From Takifugu bimaculatus (taxonomy: Eukaryota > Chordata > Actinopteri > Tetraodontiformes > Tetraodontidae), in assembly GCA_004026145.2 (NCBI GenBank), contig CP034975.1, positions 23,102,111-23,166,110 of the forward strand: a stretch of DNA of 64,000 nt, read 5' to 3'. The translations under genes and the position numbers were made by a program. Positions 11,661 to 21,161 of this stretch are shown here, piece after piece. The notes under the pieces are model-generated. The model was not told the DNA's origin. It did no database searches and worked only from the letters and a program-made list of their open reading frames with translations. Each line of letters starts with the position of its first letter. The stretch's first letter is position 1.

Positions 11661-14600
11661 TGAAAGTTAAAATTCAGAATCCACTGCAATGTTAATCATT
11701 TATAATACAAATTTCAGTCCTACATTTATTCCAATACCTTTATAATATCGTCTGTAGATCACTACACCTGCCAGCTCCAGCACCAGCAGCAGCAGCAGCA
11801 GGACGACTGCAGACAGGACAGCAGCCAAAACTCCAGGTGAACTTTCATCTGCACAAAAGACCAAAAGTCCACCCAAGGTTCAGCCTTTAAAGCTGTTTTT
11901 AGCTGAAACATTCAACTGGTAAAGGGGCAAAAGCTAAAATGGTAAGATGGAAGTGGTGCTAAGCCCATTTAAGCACACTCAAAAGTTAAGCTGGGTAAAC
12001 TGGGAGTAAAGCAACATCAAATCCTACCAGAGTAACAATCCTTTGCAGTGAATTCAGCAGTTTCGTTGCTCAGGGGGTTGCTCACGCGGCAGCTGTACAC
12101 TCGTTCATCATGCTTATTGTCCAGAAATATCCTCAACTGAGGGCCCGGCTGGGTGTTTCCATAGAAGAACCACTCGTACTCAATATCAGGCTGAGGTGCT
12201 GAGCACGTCAGCAGTCCAGATAGATTTGAGCTCTTGCTTGAGTTTGTCTCACAGGTGATTGTTGGTTTAGCAACTTTATCTTTAGGAAGACAGAAAGTAA
12301 TGATGCATTTGTCACAGTGAGTGGTTTAAACTATTAAAATATAATTACTGAATACAAGGCCATCATAAACAGCCAGAGATCAGAGTCAGCAGTAACGGGC
12401 AGCAGTACGTTAGGATTTAACGGAATTATTTGAAACATTTTCCACAAACTCTTGTGAAAATGATGAAACAAAAGTGAAAATCTGAACAAAGTGAAGTTCA
12501 GCTGCTTCACTCGGTTGTGTTCTACATAAAACTGCTACAAAATTAAACTGCTCAATTATACTTTACTGAGGTTCTATCAGAAGATAAATCAGTTAATTTT
12601 CTTTTAATATCTATTACAAATCTTTCACTTTGGTTCAGTAAAGTATCGGCAAAGAAATACTCACCAATAACCTGCAAAGTATAAGAATAGAAATAGGATT
12701 TCTTTTGCATGTATAATTCCAATTCATACAATCCGCTGTCTTCAGATCTGAGGTCGGTCAGATGCAGCTCTGCAGAGTGCCAGTCAAGAGTGGTTCTGTT
12801 TTTAAATGGGCCATACACATCTTCTTCTTTGCCATTGAACGCGATCACTTTGTTGTCATCATGCATCCACAGAATCAGATCAGGCTGCTGCTCCTGGATC
12901 TGTGGCTTTAATTTCACCTCCTGACCCTTGAGACCATATTTTATTGACTGTGCAGCAACTAGAAACAGAACGGAGGAGCGTTAAAATAAAAACAAGGGTT
13001 ATGGTTGCTCAAGCACCTGAGTTTGGACAAATCCAGAATATTCATCTAGTTTTTATTCCATTTTCATTTCCTCTCATCAAATTGTTCAACCACTCAGGAC
13101 CAGCCGTGGACAACATCACCCACAATCAGTGAGCCTGTTCTGATCCAATAAAACACAGTTCTGGACCAGTGATGTTGACGGACAGCAGCTAGCTTTCAAA
13201 TGAACAATAGCAGGAAAAAAAGTTTGCTGTCAGAAACAACAGATGGAATCTCTAAAACAGCAACTGAAGGGTCACCGAGAAAATCTCATAGCTGCAGCAT
13301 TAACCAATAAAAGCCGCCATATTGTTTCATAAATGTGGGTGTGTATGAGAGAGAGGGAGAAAGTGAAAGTGTCCTCTGTGCAAATACGTCAAATAAAAAC
13401 ACAATATAAATATTTTGTATCAAAAGAAATGAAATATCATAGCAGTAACAGCACTGTAATAACAGTGACCATCAAGAAAGATGAATAATAAGTCGCAAAA
13501 GAAGTTAGGAAGTTATCACAGAAATATTACTACAATCAAACCACAGCGATATTGTGAGAACGATTATTGTTATTGTTGTTATTAGTATTATCTTTAAATG
13601 CTATTGTATGTAGAGTGTTTGAGGAATGTTGATAGGAAAGGAAGAACATGAGAGTGTCGTAAAAGTGCTGAAGCTGCTTACAATCAAGCTCAGCAACCAG
13701 ATGTATCCTGTTGGTCAGGATTAGAGAAGTTTGTAAAGATGTCAGAAGACAATGAATTACGAGATCCTGTTTAGACACCCATTCTGTTTGCACCAATAAA
13801 AGAGGTGAGCGAGCAGCAGACGAACGGAGTTGACAGAGGAAGCTTGAACTGCTGCTCGGCTCCCCCTTTGCAAAGGACTCCAGTTGTTTGCGTGGTTGAT
13901 CTGAGTCTAGTGAACGAACAGCGCGGGTGATCAAAACTTCATCCTCACAAAATTTGGTCCTTCGAGCCGGATCCCAAGACCTGGAGAGGAGCGCCGTGGG
14001 ACGACCGAACGCCGAAGTCTGTGCACAGCCGGAGTCAAAAGATGTCCGAAGTGAAAGACCTTTCATCACGAGTTGACGGAAGGCCGGTCTTCGTCCTTCC
14101 CAGGGCGACTATGTTCCTCCACCTCCTGTTCCACTAGCTCCCCCTCAGGTGGTCCCATTGGACCCGCCCGGAGCTATAGCTTCAAACACTAATCCTTTTT
14201 TGGGTCCCTCTCTATCGGGAGCCCAGTACAGAAATTACCACATGCAGGACAACACTGTGCAGATGTACCCATTGATCCAGGTTGCAAATCCACAAGCCGG
14301 TGTGCAGGGTCAAGATCCTACTATCTTGGTGTATAGAACCTGGACTCCAGAAGACTGTAAAAAAGCTTGTGATGACATAACCTCGCCCCAAATGGACGTA
14401 GAGTCGTGCATCCAAGACATAAGACAGTTACTAGGAAGTTACCATACTAACGGTACTGAAACACAGCAAGTCCTCATGTGCGTTAATGGCAAGAAATGGG
14501 GCACTGTTAGAGGAGATTGGGTCCCAGTGGATCCAGCCACTCAACAACCATGGCAGCCTGGCAGCCAAGAACTAAATGACAGACTTGACAGACTGTACGA

Positions 14601-17600
14601 GCGCATGCGAACTGTTTTTACCAGACGAGCTGACTACAGCGCCATTACGGCCACGAGACAAAAGACTGACGAAAGTTTTGAAGACTATAGCATGAGAATG
14701 AAAGATGTGTTCCGGAAAAATAGTGGAATTCCGTATGCGGAAGAACCAGAAGGTCCCTACCAACAGCAGTTAAAGCAAGCTATACATGGGGGATCAAAAT
14801 CAGAGATAAAAACCTGGGTAGAGAGACAATTAGTTGATTTCGGAATTTGTAACCTAAACCGCTATGAACAACATGTTATGCATGCTGAAAGACAATGCCA
14901 AAAAAGTAAGAATCAGTTAACAGGCATGTTTTTCAATGCCAACCCTCTCCCAAGCCGAGGCCGCGGACGTGGGCGAGGCCGAGGCGGAAGGGGAGGAGGA
15001 GGCAATTCCCGTGAAAATGATCGGTGTCATTATTGTAAAAATTATGGACACTGGGAACGTGATTGCAGAAAGAAACAACGTGACCAGAGATACAATAGAG
15101 GACAGCAGCAAGGTTCTAATCCACCTCAACAATGACTAGAACCGGAAAAAGATGTCACAAAAATTAAAACAAATCAGGGCACAAAATTTGACCAATTTGA
15201 AAAAGATGACTTAGAAGATGTTTTAGACTTAGAAACCATCTTCCTGTTTGCTGAAGGCAAACCAGAAATACAGCTGACCGTGTTAGGCAATTCTTTAACA
15301 TTTTTAGTAGACACGGGTGCAGGTAAATCAGTAATTAGAGATCCAATAGCCCTGAAGCCAACTTCTACACAGATTTTTGTGAGATCAGCAAATGGTCTCA
15401 TAACTAAAGAAAGACTGTCAGTCCCTGTAGATGTTTGTGACCCTGTGAGTGGAATCACACTTAAAGCCCCTTTTGTGATCTCCACCACATGTCCCGTAAA
15501 TCTGTTAGGAAGAGATCTTATCTCTCAGCTCCAATTAATGATTCACACCACAACCGAAGGAATGTGGTCTGTAGATAGAATGGTTAATCTGTGGGTAAGA
15601 GAAGGAGAGATGTGCAGTAAATACTGGTCACTGGACATCCCTGAAAAGCAGCCCCCTCCATTCTCTGAGCCAATCACTATGATATATGGTAAAGCTCTGT
15701 CATACTTACAGCCTGAAGCCCAGCTCCACAATCAAGCTGTCCTGCATGTAACCATGCACGAGGAGCGCACTGGTGGATTCTGTAAATCAGACTCACACGG
15801 CACATCAAGCTATGCAGAGCAGTTTGCTAAACTTAAAGATCCACAAATGTAATTATGCATCTATATGTGTGTGGTCAAACGGCTGTCTGCATGGCAGGAA
15901 GCCTTTCCACCGAAGCAGCAGCGCTATTCAAAGTGTCAGGCTCTGTACCACATGTTTCTATTGCTAAACCGCTTAAGAAAAGATGGCAAGACTTGGGATG
16001 TGACGTAAAACACTGGAGCAGCCTCCCCTATAGGCCTAAGGGTGAGGTTGATTTTAATGATCAGTTCCAGGTGTGGCGTATTCCCCTTAAAACATGGTTG
16101 CTGACACATCCAGCAACGCACCTCACAGACCAGAGTTCATGAGAAGAAAACATCTTCCTCACACAGGAGGAAGAGGAGAAGCTGAAAGAGCTTCCCCCTG
16201 AATTATGGTCGGAAGGACCTGCAGATGTAGGTCTTATAAAAGGAGCAGAACCTGTAAAATAATCCCTAAATCAGATTATAGACCATTTCAGAGACAATAT
16301 CCCCTTAAGACTGATGCACAGGAGGGTATTGTTCCGATATTTAACTCACTGCTTAAAGCAGGAGTCATCAGAGAGTGTCCTGAGTCCCCTGTAAATACAC
16401 CCCTATTTCCAGTAAGGAAGTCACCACCATCTACCGGCTGGCGGATGGTGCAGGACCTGCAAGCTGTAAACGCTGCAGTGGTCCCTAGGTCTCCTTTAGT
16501 CGCAGATCCATACACTCTGCTGAATGACTTAAACCCTGAACATCAGTGGTACACGGTGATAGATGTATCCAATGCATTTTTCTCTGTACCAGTACATCCA
16601 GACAGCCAGTTTTGGTTTGCATTTACGTTTCAAGGACGGAGGTACACCTGGACAAGGTTACCTCAGGGCTACTGTGAGAGTCCCACAATCTTCTCTCAAG
16701 TAATGATGTCATCATTAGCTAAGTTTAAACCTCCGTGTGGAAGTCAAATCCTCGTCTACGTGGATGACATCCTCATGGCGTCAAAAACAGAGGCAGATTG
16801 TTGGTCAGACACGCTAGCATTGCTACACTGGCTAGCCTCTCAAGGCCATAAATTAAGCAAAAGTAAACTGCAACTGGTGAAGCAGGAAGTGGTTTATCTG
16901 GGCCATGTTTTGACACATAATGGAAGAGCTATTCTTGAGTCGAGGAAAACAGCAGTACTTGATGCTCCGAAACCAAAAACAAAGAAGCAGATGATGTCAT
17001 TCTTAGGACTTGTGAATTTTTGCAGATCATGGATCTTAGACTATGCGAAAATAACTGCCCCTTTACAAGCATTGATGTATGATAATCCCTTAGCAATGAC
17101 TGATGTGTTAACATGGACCCCTGAAGCTGAAGAAGCATTAGTGTACATAAAACAGGCCCTTGTAAGTGCTGGAGTGTTAAAGCTGCCAGACTACCAGAAG
17201 CCTTTTGAGCAGGTCGTGGATTGCAAGGGTGACTTTATGACTTCAGTTTTATTGCAGAAGCACGGAGATAAGAGGCAGCCAGTGGCCTACTACTCCCACA
17301 AGCTAGATCCCGTAGTTTGTGCACTCCCACCATGCGTTAAAGCAGTGGTGGCAGCATCTGAGGCAGTGAAAGCCTCCGCAGGAGTGGTGCTATATCATGA
17401 GCTAACTTTGCTAGTGCCACATGCAGTGTCAATACTGCTGCTACAAAGTAAGATAGCATTCCTGTCGCCCGCACGTCATCTTTCCTGCATGGCAGTGTTG
17501 CTGTCTCAGCCGAATCTGACGATTCGACACTGCACGACCTTAAACCCAGCGACGCTGCTACCCACCGCAGAAGAGGGACACCAGCACAACTGCCTGGATG

Positions 17601-18064
17601 AGGTCTCCATTACGGTCCTGCCGCGACCAGATCTTAGTGATGTTGCGTTGACTACAGGACGGATACTCTTTGTGGATGGATCATCGAGAAAGGATGACTG
17701 TGGACGCACTAGAACTGCCTATGCAGTAGTTACAGCAACCGAGGTGGTGGAGGCGAAATCACTTCCTCCTCCTTTTCTGCTCAAGCTGCAGAACTCGTCG
17801 CACTCACATGTTACCATTTATACAGATAGTCAATATGCATTTTCCACGCTGTTTGTGTTTGCTCAACAATGGAATTTGATAATATATGATAAAATGGAAC
17901 TTTTACAACTAAAATAGTTTCAGAAAATATTAATGAATCAAATGATTGGTTATTTTCCGAGAGCTCAAACTAGGCATGAACCAGCACAACAATCACCTCC
18001 AGAAAGACTCACCGAGGCAGAAGATCACATTCAGGAAAAAAGCCTGGAAAACCCGAGGAGCCAT
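10246..18064 (-). CDS. SLAM/CD2-family-like Ig receptor, array copy 1 (exons interrupted by retrovirus)
   Basis: Predicted type I membrane receptor. Exons on the minus strand: signal peptide 18013-18064 (starts MAPRVFQAFF), V-like Ig 12665-12958, C2-like Ig 12028-12279, transmembrane 11738-11848, cytoplasmic 11528-11659 and 11100-11165, a questionable exon at 10785-10806, and cytoplasmic 10246-10413. All junctions from exon 1 to 11100 are phase 1 and join without a stop. The V-like domain has SEDSGLYELEL where a V domain would carry its second cysteine, as in the CD2/SLAM family. The C2-like domain has the family's extra cysteines and YSCRVSNPLSN. The tail is acidic with no tyrosine after the membrane-proximal RRYYK, so no ITSM, ITIM or ITAM. 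Intron 1 carries a 4.3 kb retroviral insertion. The 10785 exon either meets a stop after eight codons or uses a GTGAGT donor that breaks phase. No homologue of the final exon lies below 10 kb. CD48/CD244/Ly9-like is the best family guess. Confidence 0.72.
13553..13949 (+). repeat. Probable 5' LTR of the retrovirus
   Basis: Starts TGTGAGAAC right at the insertion point and ends ..CTCACA five bases before the primer-binding site. It contains an AATAAA at 13795-13800 suited to an R region. No 3' LTR is present to confirm the ends. Confidence 0.55.
13955..13971 (+). promoter_or_regulatory. Retroviral primer-binding site matching tRNA-Tyr
   Basis: TGGTCCTTCGAGCCGGA is complementary to the 3' end (..TCCGGCTCGAAGGA-CCA) of vertebrate tRNA-Tyr over 17 bases. 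It sits five bases after the LTR end, as expected for minus-strand primer annealing. The tRNA match is from recalled tRNA sequence. Confidence 0.6.
14077..15135 (+). pseudogene. Retroviral gag remnant (capsid and nucleocapsid)
   Basis: The open frame runs from a stop at 14074 to TGA at 15133. It has a proline-rich start, a capsid-like central part, an RG-rich linker and one CCHC zinc knuckle (CHYCKNYGHWERDC, about 15026-15067). It has no in-frame ATG. A plausible start ATG at 14042 is in another frame, so the matrix region looks deleted or frameshifted near 14100. The terminal TGA is followed by CTAG and the frame stays open into protease. Confidence 0.7.
15136..15852 (+). pseudogene. Retroviral protease region, in frame with gag
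   Basis: This frame continues directly from the gag stop codon and contains the retropepsin active-site motif LVDTGA at about 15304. It ends at a TAA (15850). The next stretch (15855-16204) continues pol-like sequence in other frames, which shows frameshift decay between protease and reverse transcriptase. Confidence 0.65.
16205..17875 (+). pseudogene. Retroviral reverse transcriptase and partial RNase H
   Basis: Contains LPQGYCESP and the YVDDIL polymerase site (about 16755-16775), the connection domain, and RNase H motifs LFVDGSS (about 17668) and YTDSQYAF (about 17820). The RNase H domain is cut off at about 17880 by host intron sequence. There is no integrase. Confidence 0.75.
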
Positions 18065-18258
18065 TCCAGGAGCACACAATAGCGCCGCAGCCTTCCTTCT
18101 CCTACATTGATGACACAAAGTAACTAACGGGTTGATAATTATTTGTCAAGTTGTGACAAGCCTAAACCGCTACGAGCCAGGTGTTTATTTAAATGTGATT
18201 TCTTCCTGCCACAGCGAAAGTATCCGCCCTTTCACTTCGCTGCGTTTAAGTGATCAGA

Positions 18259-18287
18259 ACCGGAAGTCTCTGATGACCTACTTCCTG
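18259..18287 (-). promoter_or_regulatory. Inverted ETS-like site pair upstream of SLAM-like gene 1
   Basis: ACCGGAAGT (18259-18267) and ACTTCCTG (18280-18287) face each other about 200 bases upstream of the start codon. The same pair is kept upstream of copy 2 (24593-24622) and copy 3 (42080-42108). ETS/PU.1-type sites are typical of leukocyte promoters. Function is inferred. Confidence 0.4.
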
Positions 18288-19639
18288 TTTGAATGCCGGG
18301 CGCTTTGGTTTGTTACCAGTCCAGAAGACCCACACGGACGTTACCTCATGCCTAATTAACAAAACTAGTGAATAAATACGTTTACATTTGCTATTGTGGC
18401 CCAGCTAAATGAACTTTACACACAAAATTCTTTATTCTGACGCACATGTCATTAAGAACACATTTGAGAGCAAATTTTGTCCCATCTGGTGTATTTGCTT
18501 CAAAGGGCAGCATGTACTGCTTCAGCCTGCTGGAATCAGACTTAAATGTCAGCTTGAAGCATGTCCTTGTGTGGGTTCGACGTAAATCCTACTGCATCCT
18601 AATTTAAAGGTTTCTGCTCAGCTTCTAGAACAAACAACACTTTAAACATGAAATACAGCAACATATTCACATGAGTAAGAGCACTTTAATAGATGAACCA
18701 AAGTTTTCTGCACAGGATGAATCCAATGCCCCCTTCCCTTTTTTAACTGAGCTCCACACAATGTCATGTCCCACTGTCCTGCAGCTGGTGGAACCACTGT
18801 TGTCCAAGCACAGCAGTCTGGTCAGGGTTTGTTGATCTGCTCCAGTCGCAGCTGAAGTGATGCACTCACTAAAATATTGGAGATTTCAACACAAGGCGTG
18901 TTACCTCGTCTCGTTAATCAGACCACAGTTGGAGATTGAGCTCCACAGCACTTTGTATAAAGCCAGCTTTAAAAATAAGAAAACAACTATTTTAACAGTA
19001 AAACAACTTTTAGGCTGAATTTCCACACTTAAAAACAATCACATATATTATTAGATTAGTAATAACAATAATGCCCAACAATCAAATATCAAAGCTTGTG
19101 TCTTAAATTTGGAAGACTTGATAATCCTTTGGTGTTTGTGTCTCTCATGAGGAGTTTTCATGCTTCTTTAGATTCAACTCTCAGATTTCTTCTATAAAAT
19201 ATTTGACTGTAATACCGACAGACATTTGCAGGTTTAACCAACAAAAACACAATATTTCTCTGTTGTACTAAACAAATGCAGAACATAGAGCTTAATTAGC
19301 TAAATGTCCTCATACTCTAATAAAACTATCAAATATCTCATGGAACAGTTTTACTGAAGTCCTTAAAAAGGTGAAAAAATATTTGTCAGAAAAAGGGAAA
19401 ACAGCCCACTGAGATACCTGAGTGATGAATATACTTAAAGTCAAAGCTGCTTTTGTATTGTTCTCAGTTGGCTTCCTGTTGTCCATCTCTGGGTCTTCAG
19501 AGTCTGCAGACCTCTGTCTCAGTCTGCTCCTGCTCCACCCTGTAATCTAGCCCACTCTGTCTTCTCTCTGCTGCTCAGCATCATCCAGCACACCTGCTCA
19601 AACCTCCTGTCTGGCACATCACTCTTTGTGTTGTGCTCC

Positions 19640-19724
19640 TGCCTGTCCCTGTCCCTGTCCCCGTCCCTGTCCCCGTCCCCCTCCCTGTCCCTGTCCCCCT
19701 CCCTGTCCCTGTCCCTGTCCCGGT
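19640..19724. repeat. GTCCCT/GTCCCC minisatellite, unit 1
   Basis: About thirteen hexamer-like units on the plus strand (GGGACA/GGGACGG on the minus). The minus strand has many consecutive GGG tracts two to three bases apart. Tract length differs in units 2 and 3. Confidence 0.85.
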
Positions 19725-20156
19725 AAATTGCCTTCTCTTCTGTTTTAACAAGTCTCTGCCGGTTCCCTGCCTGTCATCGCCTGCCTGAGTTTTCCATGTT
19801 CTTCTCTGTGGATCATCACACTGTGGAATAACTTCCTGGATTACTTGAATGCTGTATCTCGTTGTGAACCTGAGCTGATTTCTAAAAAAATAAGATCTCC
19901 TGCTGGGTTCCTCCATTATTGCATCTTGGTGCCGTTTCTACCTGCAACACTCGGATCATCTCATCTGCATTTGTTGTTCTGATGATGCATTCATTCACAT
20001 TCTAGACTTGTTCTTTGTCATCATGATCGCTTGTAATTTCTTTTTATTCTGCTTCTCCTGAAGAAACTGTTGGTCTGGTTCCCTCCTCTGGTTCTGACTG
20101 GGATGACTGGAAATGACTCATGAAACAGCACCAGTATGAAATGACGTCAAGTTTCT

Positions 20157-20314
20157 CTAAATGTCTGATTTATCAGCTTCTCCAGAACTGTTGTCAACTG
20201 ATTGATCAGCTTCTGTAGAACTTGTGTCCGGTTCTTTGATGACCTGAGCTGAGCCGACTTCTCTGTCTTCACCAGCTGAATGAATAAACTGCTCTTTGTT
20301 TTCCTTCTCCGATG
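20157..20314 (-). CDS. Terminal cytoplasmic exon of SLAM-like gene 2
   Basis: The exon starts after a strong acceptor (tttctgtttctttcag) in phase 1 and reads ASEKENKEQF.. to SGEADKSDI and a TAG stop. It has two degenerate repeats of the type SSTEADQSVDN. It lies downstream, in minus orientation, of gene 2 and fits its phase-1 exons. It could be read as a signal peptide (ILLRILSC), but that frame has only a TTG start, so the exon reading is preferred. Confidence 0.55.
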
Positions 20315-21097
20315 CTGAAAGAAACAGAAATATGATGCAACTCAGAATTCTCAAAAGAATCAAGATATTTTAAATCATTCAACAAATAGGGTCCGAAATC
20401 CTAAAAACAATTATATTGAGGGGCCAAAGATTTATTTTCTAAAATAAAGATGCAAAAGTGAGAAAACTAAAGTTGTTGTGTACAGAATGTTTTTGTTAAT
20501 GATACCATCAAGCTGTTTTGAAACAAGATTTCTACCGTATTGAATTATATGTATTATATATTATATATTACCATTTTGTTGTTAACAGTACGAACTAGCC
20601 ATTATTGCTGCCTGATGGGGATGTGAGAGGTTTTTCCCCACGTTTGTACATTGCTGCTGTGGTGCAGTCAGAGTGTCTGCAGGCCACAGAATTCCAATCC
20701 AACAAAGAAAACATTGTTAATACCAAGTGTTTAACCTACATATCCACCGGAAAACTGGAATAGACAGTTTGGGGGTTCATTGTGATTCAGATGTACAAAG
20801 TTTGGTTGAAAAGCCGTTCTCCTGTGGAGCTCTAAAAGAGTTTTATAGACTTTAAAACTCCTGGAACTCTCCATCAATATAGTAAATAAAGATCAATGAG
20901 TTCTGAGTTTAGTGTTCAAAGTTTTTGTGCATCACAAAATGAAAATATTTCATAAAAAGAAGATTAAATATACTTTTTTTATTTCAGTTGATGTGCAGTT
21001 TGTTTGTTTATTTACTAGATTTTTGAGACTTTTGTGTCAGGTTCCCAGCTTCTGGGCACTCTATTGTGGTTTTTTATATGGAGGAGTTTCAACTTGC

Positions 21098-21161
<64 letters not shown>

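Larger units (their letters stand above)
13553..17883 (+). mobile_element. Endogenous retrovirus, 5' LTR to RNase H, 3' part missing
   Basis: Comparison with array copies 2 (24246) and 3 (41690) shows an uninterrupted host site, so the insert lies between cagcgatat and atgataaaatgg. It contains a TG..CA LTR, primer-binding site, gag with a zinc knuckle, protease and reverse transcriptase/RNase H on the plus strand, antisense to the host gene. It stops abruptly in RNase H. No integrase, env, 3' LTR or clear target duplication is seen. The gag-stop-pro layout in one frame resembles gamma/epsilon-like retroviruses. The copy is defective through a gag 5' shift, shifts between pro and RT, and loss of the 3' half. 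Confidence 0.85.
10009..20703 (-). repeat. Array unit 1 (segmental duplicate)
   Basis: Paralogous to units 2 and 3 from gaatctataaaaggag through the intergenic flank ending ccaatccaac. After removal of the retrovirus, coding exons, introns and upstream flank align closely with both other units. The flank 18065-20156 holds no convincing gene. It holds the upstream region of gene 1 and a GTCCCY minisatellite. Confidence 0.8.

Noticed and set aside
13536..14069. 177-codon frame antisense to the retroviral LTR
   Set aside because: Overlaps LTR and leader in antisense, starts in no conserved context, has an Asn run from a trinucleotide tract and no domain.
18660..19470. Possible extra exons in the intergenic flank (for example ATGGACAACAGG on the minus strand near 19486 and a spliced-looking segment near 18915-18965)
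   Set aside because: Frames stop within about 30 codons and conservation among units is explained by recent duplication; at most 3' untranslated exons.
19581..19916. Gly-Thr repeat protein on the minus strand
   Set aside because: Translation of the GGGACA minisatellite; frame and length differ between units and no start context is shared.
20157..20363. Secreted small protein starting ILLRILSCIIFLFLSA
   Set aside because: The start codon would be TTG and the hydrophobic part is the polypyrimidine tract of a splice acceptor in the phase shared by all exons of the gene.
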